From contig JAKOSN010000192.1 of NCBI GenBank assembly GCA_029777335.1, positions 1-33,796 on the forward strand: a stretch of 33,796 nt of DNA. Reading direction: 5' to 3'. Both the position numbers and the translations under genes were made by a program. The notes below the pieces were generated by a model, which worked only from the letters and a program-made list of their open reading frames with translations, made no database searches and was not told where the DNA came from. Numbering within the stretch: the stretch's first letter is position 1; each line of letters starts with the position of its first letter. This DNA comes from Planctomycetota bacterium (lineage in GTDB: Bacteria; Planctomycetota; Planctomycetia; Gemmatales; Gemmataceae). Shown piece by piece: positions 24,609-33,013 of the stretch.

Positions 24609-25793
24609 TCACGGTTTTTGAGCGTATTCAATAACCGCCTTGCGCTTCAGTTGAGCAATGACCCGTTTGCGTTCTCGTTCCGCGGTTTCATTCTTCAACT
24701 TGCTGCTGATCTCTTTCTGCACCTCGTCGCTATCAAAGGGCCTCTGTCCGGCATACTCGCGCTTCACCACCTTGACAATGTGGTACCCGTGCGACAGTTC
24801 AACGAGCGGGCCGAGTTGTCCATCTTTCAGACCGAAAAGAATCGACTCCGCCTCGGGTGGTTTGATCTCTCCCCGTTTGCGGCCGATTCCTTCACCGTCG
24901 CGCAGGACACTATCGCCATTGTCATGGGCCTTGCACAGCGTGACAAAATCCTCTCCCGCTTGCAATCGTTTCAGAACTGCCTCTGCCTGTTGACGGGCCT
25001 GGACTGCGCCTCCATGCCGCGCATTGCTGATGAAAATATCCATCCACTGAACAGAATCCTGAATCTCGAAATCCTCGGGATGCTGTTGGTAGTATTCGAG
25101 CATCTGTTCATGCCCGATCTTGGCCGTCGCTGGCATGATCAGCTGACGGAGATATTCCATCGACATGAAGTTGCGCACCCACTGGCGGCGGATCATGTCG
25201 AGCGATAACCCCTGTTCGTGCAAGAACTCCTTGAAATCCTGAGGATTCTTGAAGTTGTTGCTCTTCATCATGGTGTGCATCCACTGGCGATCAAACTCCT
25301 TGTTGGCCGCCTCCTGCAACTTATCCATGAACTGCGCGTTCTTGGAGAAGCGGGCCGTCGCATCCTGAATGAGCACTTCGCGCTCGATGAGTTGGTCGAG
25401 CGTCTTTTGCCGAATTTCTTTCTCCCTGGCCGACCGTTCGGGTTCAGGCAAGCGGCGCAGATGCACCAGGAACTGATAGGCGACCGACTCGACCTCTTCA
25501 TCCAGAATGGGGATGCCATTCACCGTGGCCCGAATGCGCGCTGCCACCTCGCCACGCCGTAGATCCGGCGCGTTTTCAGGGAGAGCATCCAGGAAATTAC
25601 GCGAGCGGAAGCGTGCGTTCGGCTCCCGATCGCTTTTTTGGGAGCGCGCCACCACGGGTGTTGACACTGGCCCCAGAGCAAGTTCAGACGCGGGTGGTAG
25701 GTTCTGGCTGACAAGGGTTCGTTCCGGTCCGCATCCTGAACTGAGCACATGAGCGGAGACGACGAAGGCCCCAATGACTTTTTGCCAGCGCAT
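24609..25793 (-). CDS. SurA/PrsA-like parvulin peptidyl-prolyl isomerase lipoprotein
   Basis: A 394-residue periplasmic or outer-membrane-associated foldase. The signal peptide ends in lipobox LSSG-C (C21). A low-complexity linker (22-75) leads to a SurA-N-like chaperone region (about 85-245; VNGIPILDEEVESVAYQFL and the LIEREVLIQDA stretch), then one parvulin rotamase domain (about 250-355) with EGIGRKRGEIKPPEAESILFGLKDGQLG and the HGYHIVKV end motif. It helps fold exported proteins. The ATG at 25793 was chosen because the lipobox follows directly; the frame stays open 77 codons further but those residues look unlike a real protein. It follows mfd by 139 bases on the same strand. Confidence 0.88.
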   Translation of the reverse strand: MRWQKVIGAFVVSAHVLSSGCGPERTLVSQNLPPASELALGPVSTPVVARSQKSDREPNARFRSRNFLDALPENAPDLRRGEVAARIRATVNGIPILDEEVESVAYQFLVHLRRLPEPERSAREKEIRQKTLDQLIEREVLIQDATARFSKNAQFMDKLQEAANKEFDRQWMHTMMKSNNFKNPQDFKEFLHEQGLSLDMIRRQWVRNFMSMEYLRQLIMPATAKIGHEQMLEYYQQHPEDFEIQDSVQWMDIFISNARHGGAVQARQQAEAVLKRLQAGEDFVTLCKAHDNGDSVLRDGEGIGRKRGEIKPPEAESILFGLKDGQLGPLVELSHGYHIVKVVKREYAGQRPFDSDEVQKEISSKLKNETAERERKRVIAQLKRKAVIEYAQKP

Positions 25794-25932
25794 AAAGGCA
25801 ACCCCCTGGCGCTCCCACGGTTCAATCCCACCCTGAGCGCGACCTGGCGCGCTCCCCCAGTGATAGCTCCGGCGGGATGTGTCTATAAGCAGGTCGCCTG
25901 GGAGATACAAGACAGGTTTGGGCGCGCCCGCC

Positions 25933-28900
25933 TCAAACCAGCAGAAGCGTGCGCAAACGGTGGTAGAGCTGGAGAGGATCGATGACCCCGGGAGGAAGAC
26001 GCAAATACGCACTCTGGTCATCAACGATCCGCAATTCGCCTTTACTCGCCCTGGCCAATCTCTCCACGCGCCGACGACTGCGATAACTCAACACCACATC
26101 GGTTGGACCACTTCCCTCGTTCACCTTCTCCAGATGAATCGCCGAAAGTTGCCACCGCGCCGCGAGCAGGCGAATTTCCGAGTAGCGAAGCAGCCACTCG
26201 GCCACCTCAGGAAGTGGACCATAGCGATCGCGCAGTTCCTGGCGAAAGTCCTCCAGTCGTTTCAAACTGCGTACCCGCGTCAACCGTCGATACACCTCGA
26301 TGCGCGAGCGTTGTCCCGCGACATAATCACGGGGCAGATAGGCACACCAGGGAAGATCGAGGTTGATCTCCAGCGGCGTTTTCAGCGGTTGTTTGCGTAG
26401 TTGCCGCACCGCGTTCTCAAGCATTTCGCAATACATCTCGTAGCCGACCGCCGCGATGTGCCCGCTCTGCTGAGTGCCCAGAATGTTGCCCGCTCCGCGA
26501 ATTTCCAGATCGCGCAACGCGATCTTGAACCCTGCGCCAAGTTCTGTGAACTCCTCGATGGCTTTCAACCGCCGAGCCGCGTTCGGTGTGACCATCTTCT
26601 CTCCGTCGAGAAGCAGATAGGCATAGGCGCGGTGCTTGTAGCGTCCTACCCGACCGCGCAACTGATGGAGGTCCGCCAGACCATAGTTGTCCGCCTGGTT
26701 GATGAAGATGGTGTTGGCGTTGGGAATATCCAGCCCGCTTTCAATGATGGTGGTCGCGACCAGGATATCCGCCTCACGCCGGACAAACTGGAGCATTGCG
26801 TGTTCCATCTCGTGGTCCGGCATCTGGCCGTGTACAATCGTCAGCCGCGCTTCGGGGACGATTGTTTGCAACCGGGAAGCGATCTCGTGGATGTTGTGCA
26901 CCCGATTGTGCACAAAATAAACCTGTCCCTCGCGATTGAGTTCCCGGAGAATCGCGTTGCGAATGAGCTTGGGGTCAAAGCGAGCGATCCGCGTTTCAAT
27001 CGCCAATCGATCTGGTGGAGGAGTTTCCAGATTGCTAATATCGCGAATACCCAGCAGGGAGAGATGCAAGGTCCGGGGGATGGGGGTCGCCGTCATTGTC
27101 AGCACATCAACCGTTTGACGAAGGCGTTTCAGCCGTTCCTTGTGTTCCACCCCGAACCGCTGTTCTTCGTCGATGATGACCAGCCCCAGATCCTTGAATT
27201 TCACATCGGCGCTTACCAGACGATGCGTGCCAATGACGATATCGACTCCGCCTTTTCCAAGCCGTTCGATGATGCGTCGCTGCTCAGCGGCGGAACGAAA
27301 TCGGCTTAAACTTTCCACGACAAACGGATACTCGGCCAACCGTTGACTGAAAGTGCGATAGTGCTGTTCGGCCAGGACGGTGGTGGGAACCAGGACCGCG
27401 ACCTGACGCCCATTGTCGATCGTCTTGAAGGCCGCCCGGATGGCCAGTTCGGTCTTGCCGTAGCCGACATCGCCGCAAATCAGGCGATCCATCGGCCGCG
27501 GGCGTTCCAGGTCGCTTTTGATCTCACCCAGCGAGGTCAACTGATCGGGGGTTTCCTGATACGGAAAAGCACCTTCAAACTCTCGTTGCCATTCGCTATC
27601 CGGGGGAGAGGCAACCCCTGGCTTTGCCTCGCGCAGGGCCTGCAATTCGATCATCTCGGTGGCAAGATCGAAAACCGCTTCCTGGACCTTCTCCTTCTTG
27701 CGCGCCCAGGTCGTGCTTCCAAACTTCGACAGTTCCGGATCGCTCTTGCTCCCTCCCACGTACTTCTGCACCAGATCGATCTTGCTGGCAGGGACGAAGA
27801 CGCGCACGTCGTCGCGGAATTCGATTTGCAGATGCTCCTCCAGACGACCGTTACGGTCCAGCATCTGCATGCCACGATAGCGACCGATCCCGTGGCTGAC
27901 ATGCACGACCAGATCGCCTTCATTCAGCTCCAGAAAGCTGTCGATCGCTCGGGATTCCAGTCGACGTCGGGGCAGAACCTGGCGGCTTTCATCACGATGG
28001 AAGAGCGCCTGGCCTCCCAGTACCACCAACCCCGCATCGACCAATCGGAAACCAGCATGGATGCGCCCCACCACAAGCCGTAATCGATCCGATTGCGCCA
28101 GCGCGCCCTTGGCCAGCACCTCCCCGAGCCGTTTGACCTCGGCCTCGTTATCGCAGGCGATCAGAACGTGATCACTCGCGGCGATGCTATCGAGTTCATC
28201 GCGGACGCGCCCCACCTCTCCGCTAAAGCGTTCCACAGACTCAATGGGCAAATGACAGGTTGCCTCCACGGAGGCGATCGGCAGGGCAGCGATCCGCACA
28301 TTCGGGAAGCGCACCAGGTTGCGTAGCACGTCTTCCACCAGGAACAGCCCGCGCACCTCGGTCAGCCGGTCAAGGTACTGCTTGCCCTGTTCGAGCAACT
28401 CCTCCAGTTCGACGATCGCCGTCCACGACTGCTCCGGGAGATAATCGCACAGATGCCCCGTAAGGGGAACGGCCGCATCCTCATTCTCCTGGGCTGCCAG
28501 CCCGGTGACCTCCACGTTCGTCAACGGACCGAGGCTCCGCTGCGTTTGCGGATCAAAGCGCCGAATTGATTCAATCTCATCGCCAAAGAACTCCAGCCGA
28601 ATCGGGTGTTCCGCATCCGGAGAGTACAGATCGAGGATTCCGCCACGGCGCGAGAATTCCCCAGGAAGTTCCACCACCTCACCGCGGGTATACCCGTGAT
28701 CGTGTAGCCAGTGGCCAAGTTCTTCCAGGTCGACACTTTCCCCCACGCGCAGGGTGCGGCGCAACAGGGCCAGGTGCTGCCGATCAGGGACAGGTTGGAG
28801 CAACGCCTGGAAGGTGGTGAGGACGAGGCGCGGCGGATCGCTCGATTGGAGTTGTTTGAGCAAGCGCAAGCGCTGGCCAGCCGTTTCATCCACACTCAGC

Positions 28901-29202
28901 CGTTCGGTCGGCATCCGCTCCCAGGCGGGGAAGATAACCGGGGGAACGCCCGCCAGCGCGGCCAGATCCCCGGCCCAGAAATCGAGATCCCGCGGGTGCG
29001 CGATTACCACAAGCAAGGTCGCCGGAGTCTCCTGCGCCAGCGCGGCGCAGGTGAGGGCCGCCGACGATCCCCACGCACCATCGACGGTTGCGCCGTGCCC
29101 CTGTTGCAGGGCCGCACAGACAGCGGCAAACCCTTCGGTGTGGTGGAAAACCGCAGCAAGATCGGCGAGTTGCTGAATCCGCGCTCCAAGCGTGGCTGGC
29201 AT
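25933..29202 (-). CDS. mfd: Transcription-repair coupling factor Mfd
   Basis: A 1089-residue translocase that pushes stalled RNA polymerase off damaged DNA and recruits UvrA. N-terminal UvrB-like domains (about 1-330) include REEFSRRGGILDLY-type residues (GEFSRRGGILDLYS). The RNA-polymerase interaction domain begins with LNEGDLVVHVSHGIGRY. The RecG-like motor has Walker A GDVGYGKTE (577-585), the DEEQ box (678-681), TATPIPRTL and the helicase motifs VATTIIESGLDIPNANT and QLRGRVGR. The C-terminal TRCF domain ends the protein. Length is near the family norm (about 1100-1170). AGGAGGT lies five bases before the ATG at 29202. It is transcribed with the parvulin lipoprotein and away from the tRNA gene. 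Confidence 0.97.
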   Translation of the reverse strand: MPATLGARIQQLADLAAVFHHTEGFAAVCAALQQGHGATVDGAWGSSAALTCAALAQETPATLLVVIAHPRDLDFWAGDLAALAGVPPVIFPAWERMPTERLSVDETAGQRLRLLKQLQSSDPPRLVLTTFQALLQPVPDRQHLALLRRTLRVGESVDLEELGHWLHDHGYTRGEVVELPGEFSRRGGILDLYSPDAEHPIRLEFFGDEIESIRRFDPQTQRSLGPLTNVEVTGLAAQENEDAAVPLTGHLCDYLPEQSWTAIVELEELLEQGKQYLDRLTEVRGLFLVEDVLRNLVRFPNVRIAALPIASVEATCHLPIESVERFSGEVGRVRDELDSIAASDHVLIACDNEAEVKRLGEVLAKGALAQSDRLRLVVGRIHAGFRLVDAGLVVLGGQALFHRDESRQVLPRRRLESRAIDSFLELNEGDLVVHVSHGIGRYRGMQMLDRNGRLEEHLQIEFRDDVRVFVPASKIDLVQKYVGGSKSDPELSKFGSTTWARKKEKVQEAVFDLATEMIELQALREAKPGVASPPDSEWQREFEGAFPYQETPDQLTSLGEIKSDLERPRPMDRLICGDVGYGKTELAIRAAFKTIDNGRQVAVLVPTTVLAEQHYRTFSQRLAEYPFVVESLSRFRSAAEQRRIIERLGKGGVDIVIGTHRLVSADVKFKDLGLVIIDEEQRFGVEHKERLKRLRQTVDVLTMTATPIPRTLHLSLLGIRDISNLETPPPDRLAIETRIARFDPKLIRNAILRELNREGQVYFVHNRVHNIHEIASRLQTIVPEARLTIVHGQMPDHEMEHAMLQFVRREADILVATTIIESGLDIPNANTIFINQADNYGLADLHQLRGRVGRYKHRAYAYLLLDGEKMVTPNAARRLKAIEEFTELGAGFKIALRDLEIRGAGNILGTQQSGHIAAVGYEMYCEMLENAVRQLRKQPLKTPLEINLDLPWCAYLPRDYVAGQRSRIEVYRRLTRVRSLKRLEDFRQELRDRYGPLPEVAEWLLRYSEIRLLAARWQLSAIHLEKVNEGSGPTDVVLSYRSRRRVERLARASKGELRIVDDQSAYLRLPPGVIDPLQLYHRLRTLLLV

Positions 29203-29295
29203 GTCTACCTCCTACGCCCATTGTAAGGGGAATTGTGGCCTCTGCCACAAGACCAGGTACGCCCGGAACGCGAAGAAATTTCCCGAAAAGAACCG

Positions 29296-29324
29296 TTGCA
29301 GGTCGCCACGCGAGTTGTTATCCT
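29296..29324 (+). promoter_or_regulatory. Possible promoter of the tRNA-Gly gene
   Basis: TTGCAG (29296-29301), a 17-base spacer, then TATCCT (29319-29324). Initiation would fall about 5 bases before the tRNA. Each hexamer is only a partial match. Confidence 0.4.
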
Positions 29325-29335
29325 TACCTTGACTT

Positions 29336-29406
29336 GCGGGATTGGCCTATCGGTTGGGCACCAGCTTCCCAAGCTGGCTAGACGGGTTCGACTCCCGTAT
29401 CCCGCT
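29336..29406 (+). tRNA. tRNA-Gly (anticodon CCC)
   Basis: The 71-base sequence folds as a cloverleaf: acceptor GCGGGAT/ATCCCGC (29336-29342 with 29399-29405), D stem GCCT/GGGC with one T-G pair, anticodon stem CCAGC/GCTGG with loop TTCCCAA (anticodon CCC at 29368-29370), T stem ACGGG/CCCGT and T loop TTCGACT. The discriminator base is T, as in E. coli tRNA-Gly(CCC). The CCA end is not encoded. It reads GGG codons. It lies between divergent mfd and ycjX. Confidence 0.88.
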
Positions 29407-29498
29407 TTCTCTTCTTCCATTCCCAGCTTTCTCCCTCCACCTCGACACCCTCGCATACAATGCTTGTACCTGGCTAACTTCGCACCGGGGTCGGCACC

Positions 29499-30881
29499 AT
29501 GCTTGTGAATCTGAACACCGTCGAACGTCGCATCGGCGTGGTGGGAACCTACGCCTCGGGCAAGACGGTCTTTCTCACCTCGCTCATTAACCATTTGCAA
29601 GAGCACGATCCCGAGCGCTTTCGTCTGGGCGAGGGCACCGTGATGGTCCGCAAGTTTCAGGAACTCCCTCCCGATCCCGGGTGGGTCGCCTTTGACTACG
29701 CCCGGCATCGTGATCGTATCGTGAACCACGGCGGGTGGCCGGCGAAAACCCGGGATCGGTCCCAGTATGTGTGCCGCTTTGAACGCTCCGACTGGCTCTT
29801 CAGCGATGCGCTCCTCAAGTTCTACGATATGCCCGGAGAACGAATCGCTGACACCGTGATGGCAGCCAAGGATTATGCCGGCTGGTCCGATCATGTCCTC
29901 GATCTGCTCAGTAACGACGCGGATTATCTGACCTGCTCGCGCCCTTACCTGAACCAGCTTCAGCAACGAGCGGATCTCACCCTGCCCCCGCTGCTGTCCG
30001 CCTATCGCCAGACGCTGGCGCGCCTTGCCCTGGCGTACAAACCCTATGTTTCTCCATCCACGTTTTTGCTCAGCAGCGAGGGGAAACTCAACAAGGGCAC
30101 CTCACCCGCGAGCATGGAGAATGACTTTTTCAGCGGACTGAGCGCGGAACGGGAGTTTGTCCCTCTCCCCGCAGCGCTGCGTCAGGCACACCCCGACTGG
30201 ACCGCGCAGTTTTCCCCGCGTTACGAGTCCTATCGCCAGCAGATCGTGTTCCCTCTGATCCAGACCTTGAAGGCTTGCCACGCGCTGATTGTGCTCGTCG
30301 ACGTGACCATGCTGCTCCGCGGCGGCGTGGGGATGTACAACGACAATCGCCAGTTGTTGCTCGATCTGCTCGATGTGCTTTCCCCTGGGCAGAGCCTTCT
30401 GGGTGAATTGCTCTCCCGAGTGGAGATCCTGATTCCCCGCACGATTCGCCCAAGCTGGATCCGCAAAATCGCTTTTGTTGCGACCAAGCTCGATCAGGTC
30501 CACCAGGACGATCAGGATAACATGACCGCCCTGCTCCGCGCCATGATTGAACGACCGGTGCGCAATCACGATGGCCTGAGTCCGCTCTTCAGCAACTGCA
30601 GCGCGGTGGTCTCCACGGAGAAATTCCCCTCCACCGATCGCCAGCGTTGGCTCCTTGGCTTGCCGGTCTACGATGCTGCGGGGAACAAGCGGCGTCTGAC
30701 ACGCGAGGATCGGGCCAAGCTGGAGAAGTTCGTTGTTTCCCCCCTTCCCAGTGACTGGCCGGCGAACTGGGCAGAGGGCGAATACTCGTTCCCCGATGTC
30801 TATCCGCGCATTCCGCCGCGCAAGGATTGTCCCCCGGATCAGCTGAATCTCAACCGCATTCTTGATTTCGTGATGCGCTAA
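29499..30881 (+). CDS. ycjX: YcjX-family P-loop NTPase
   Basis: A 460-residue protein of the YcjX (DUF463) GTPase-like family. It has Walker A GTYASGKT (16-23), the YcjX block GGWPAKTRDRSQY (78-90), a G3-like DMPGE (110-114) and a later NKxD-like ATKLDQV segment preceded by KIAFV. In proteobacteria YcjX pairs with YcjF and belongs to the phage-shock/envelope-stress group; its biochemical role is poorly known. No membrane segment is visible, so it is cytoplasmic or peripheral. It is followed 18 bases later by the YcjF-like gene. The family call is from motif order and the conserved neighbour. Confidence 0.75.
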   Translation: MLVNLNTVERRIGVVGTYASGKTVFLTSLINHLQEHDPERFRLGEGTVMVRKFQELPPDPGWVAFDYARHRDRIVNHGGWPAKTRDRSQYVCRFERSDWLFSDALLKFYDMPGERIADTVMAAKDYAGWSDHVLDLLSNDADYLTCSRPYLNQLQQRADLTLPPLLSAYRQTLARLALAYKPYVSPSTFLLSSEGKLNKGTSPASMENDFFSGLSAEREFVPLPAALRQAHPDWTAQFSPRYESYRQQIVFPLIQTLKACHALIVLVDVTMLLRGGVGMYNDNRQLLLDLLDVLSPGQSLLGELLSRVEILIPRTIRPSWIRKIAFVATKLDQVHQDDQDNMTALLRAMIERPVRNHDGLSPLFSNCSAVVSTEKFPSTDRQRWLLGLPVYDAAGNKRRLTREDRAKLEKFVVSPLPSDWPANWAEGEYSFPDVYPRIPPRKDCPPDQLNLNRILDFVMR

Positions 30882-30899
30882 TCCCTGGAGGTCGCACCG

Positions 30900-32129
30900 A
30901 TGCCGCACTTCGACGAAGACGACGACGATCTCCCCCTGCGCCGTCCTGTGCAGGCCCCGCGGGCCCCATCCACCCCGCCGCCCCTCGCGCGCCCAGGTCA
31001 GGATATCGTCAGGGAAGCGGAGGAGGGTGTTCGCGAAGGAGAAACCACCTGGCGCCCTCCGCAATCGCCCACGCAGCATACGCCACTGACCGAGGCGGAT
31101 CAGGAACGCCTCCGCCGCGCTCGGAGCGAGGAGGAAGCGGCCGAGGCGCGCCGGATCGAGGAGATTCTGGCCGCCGAGCCAACGCTTCTCCGCCTCCCCG
31201 CCTTGCTGGCTCATCCCGTCGCGCTCGCAATGCTCCTGGGCCTGGCGGCATTGCTGGGCTTTTTCCTCTTCGCGCAGGTGACCTCCACCCTGGCCGCGCT
31301 CAATTCGCTCTCGCCCTGGTTGCAATACAGCGGCTATGCCGGCTTGGCACTTCTCTCCCTGGTCCTGCTTTTCGCCATGGGTCGGCTGTTGCTCTTTTAC
31401 CTGCGTCTTCAACCGAATCGCCCCATCCGTCTGAAGGGGTTGGAAGAGGTCGCTCGCCGAACCCAGTTGCGCCACCTGGTCCAGCAGAAGAAAGGCGAGG
31501 CCCGCGAGCAACTTTGTGCGTATCTCCGCACTTATCCCCTCGATTCCGAGCGCGATCGCAAGGGGCTGGAAACGCTGGGGTTGAGCCGGGAGACGCTCGA
31601 GGTCCTGGGGCGCACCCGTAGCGAACTGCTGGATGTGAATCGCTTCACCACGACCGAGGAATGGTTCAGCGCGGTCGGAGGGCGCTTTCAGTCCTCTCTC
31701 GATGGGGCGGCCCAGACGCGCATCGTCTACTACGCCCGGCGCGTGGGGGTGATGACGGCAGTCTCGCCGAACACACTCATGGACACCCTGCTGACACTCA
31801 CCTGTAGCTTCAGCATGATGGCCGACCTGTGTCGCCTCTACAATCTGCGCGTGGGCCGACTGGGGACAGCAGTGCTCCTGGCGCGCGTGTTCTTCAATGC
31901 CTACCTGGCCGGACAGCTCAACGAACTGGAAGGAATCACCGAGTCGAGCATTCAGGGGTTTGTGAGCGAAACCGGCTTGCACCTTGGAACCGTGGCAACC
32001 GATGCGGCAGCGGCGAAGGCGGCCGGGAAACTGGGCGCCCGCGCCGCCGCGGGATTGCTCAACTTCTACCTACTCAAACGTCTGGGGAACTACACGGCGC
32101 GTCTGCTGCGGCCGATTCATGTGGAGTAA
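30900..32129 (+). CDS. ycjF: YcjF-like DUF697 membrane protein
   Basis: A 409-residue protein with a polar, acidic and Pro-rich N terminus (1-95), two membrane segments (about 107-127 and 145-167) and a long cytoplasmic part. Its end (about 270-360) matches the DUF697 pattern: VGVMTAVSPNTLMDTLL, LCRLYNLRVGRLG and FFNAYLAGQ. It is longer than E. coli YcjF (353 residues), mainly at the N terminus. Position right after ycjX supports the pair. It is thought to anchor or regulate YcjX at the membrane; this comes from the family, not from the sequence. It ends 39 bases before the end of the converging export gene. Confidence 0.72.
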   Translation: MPHFDEDDDDLPLRRPVQAPRAPSTPPPLARPGQDIVREAEEGVREGETTWRPPQSPTQHTPLTEADQERLRRARSEEEAAEARRIEEILAAEPTLLRLPALLAHPVALAMLLGLAALLGFFLFAQVTSTLAALNSLSPWLQYSGYAGLALLSLVLLFAMGRLLLFYLRLQPNRPIRLKGLEEVARRTQLRHLVQQKKGEAREQLCAYLRTYPLDSERDRKGLETLGLSRETLEVLGRTRSELLDVNRFTTTEEWFSAVGGRFQSSLDGAAQTRIVYYARRVGVMTAVSPNTLMDTLLTLTCSFSMMADLCRLYNLRVGRLGTAVLLARVFFNAYLAGQLNELEGITESSIQGFVSETGLHLGTVATDAAAAKAAGKLGARAAAGLLNFYLLKRLGNYTARLLRPIHVE

Positions 32130-32168
32130 ACCGAGCGAGAGACAGGGCACCGCGGCTGACCCGTGCTG

Positions 32169-32933
32169 TTATTTCTGGCAGGCACCACAGCGATCACCGC
32201 AGTGAAGCCATTCTTCCCAGCAATTCTTGGTCGGCACAAAGATGCGATCTCCGGCCATGATCTGATAGTTGGTGGTGGTGTCGCCCAGTTGCACAATCTC
32301 CGAGTAACAAACCGGGAGGACCACCCGTTGCCCGTCGGGCGCCGTCGGGCGACTGAGGATGATCTTACGCGGCGCGCCCTTGTCCGTGAGTCCACCTGCC
32401 ATGAGGATGGCATCGAGCACCGTTTCACGCCCCGTGTGCAAATACGATCCCGGGGCGTTCACCTCTCCCAGCACATAAAAGACCTTGCTCTCCCGGGTGA
32501 CTGCCTGCACAGTAAAAGTCCCCGGATCCTTCACGTGAGCCTGAATGATCGCCTTGACTTCGAGGGCGATCTGATCAAGTGTTTTCCCCGCCACAAACAT
32601 GCGGCCATAAGGGCCAAGATCGACCGTGCCATCGGAGAGCACCGGCTGATCGCCAGGGAGGCGAATCGGCGAATCCAGCTGCGCCGGTTGGATCAGGATC
32701 ACATCCCCTGGTTCGACGATGTAAGGCGGCGCGGGCTGTTTCGCCAGTTCACGGGGCAAATCATACGTCTGGGCAATGGGTTGCCGGTGCGTTTCGGTCG
32801 CCTTCAGCAGTTGATGCCCCTCCGGGAAGAGGTTGAAGGGAACCCCAACCATCGAGTTGCATCCGGTCGCGGTCAGACAGCCGAACAGAGCCGCCCAGGT
32901 GAGCAAAAAACGGAGCGCGGTAGTTCGAACCAT
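32169..32933 (-). CDS. Wza-type polysaccharide export lipoprotein
   Basis: A 254-residue outer-membrane export lipoprotein. The signal peptide ends in lipobox ATG-C (C25). It has a polysaccharide-export domain (about 65-150; YIVEPGDVILI and LGPYGRMFVAGKTLDQI) and an SLBB domain (about 155-210; KVFYVLGEVNAPGSYLHTG). Such proteins form the ring through which capsule or exopolysaccharide leaves the cell. The C terminus is unusual: CX6CX3CX2C (238, 245, 249, 252) in place of the amphipathic membrane helix of E. coli Wza. AGGAGG lies before the ATG at 32933. No glycosyltransferase genes are in view. Confidence 0.88.
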   Translation of the reverse strand: MVRTTALRFLLTWAALFGCLTATGCNSMVGVPFNLFPEGHQLLKATETHRQPIAQTYDLPRELAKQPAPPYIVEPGDVILIQPAQLDSPIRLPGDQPVLSDGTVDLGPYGRMFVAGKTLDQIALEVKAIIQAHVKDPGTFTVQAVTRESKVFYVLGEVNAPGSYLHTGRETVLDAILMAGGLTDKGAPRKIILSRPTAPDGQRVVLPVCYSEIVQLGDTTTNYQIMAGDRIFVPTKNCWEEWLHCGDRCGACQK

Positions 32934-33013
32934 GCGAGGCCTCCTGCCAGCGAACGCACCAGCGTTGGCGCAGTCGATGCTTTCCTCCTTATCGGCAGAA
33001 TCGATACGATCGT

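Noticed and set aside
26401..28083. Two long plus-strand frames inside mfd
   Set aside because: Both are antisense to conserved Mfd motifs such as Walker A and the DEEQ box.
30102..31982. A 626-codon minus-strand frame spanning ycjX and ycjF
   Set aside because: High GC content produces long antisense frames; this one crosses two good genes and their gap, and its sequence is low-complexity Gln, Arg and Gly.
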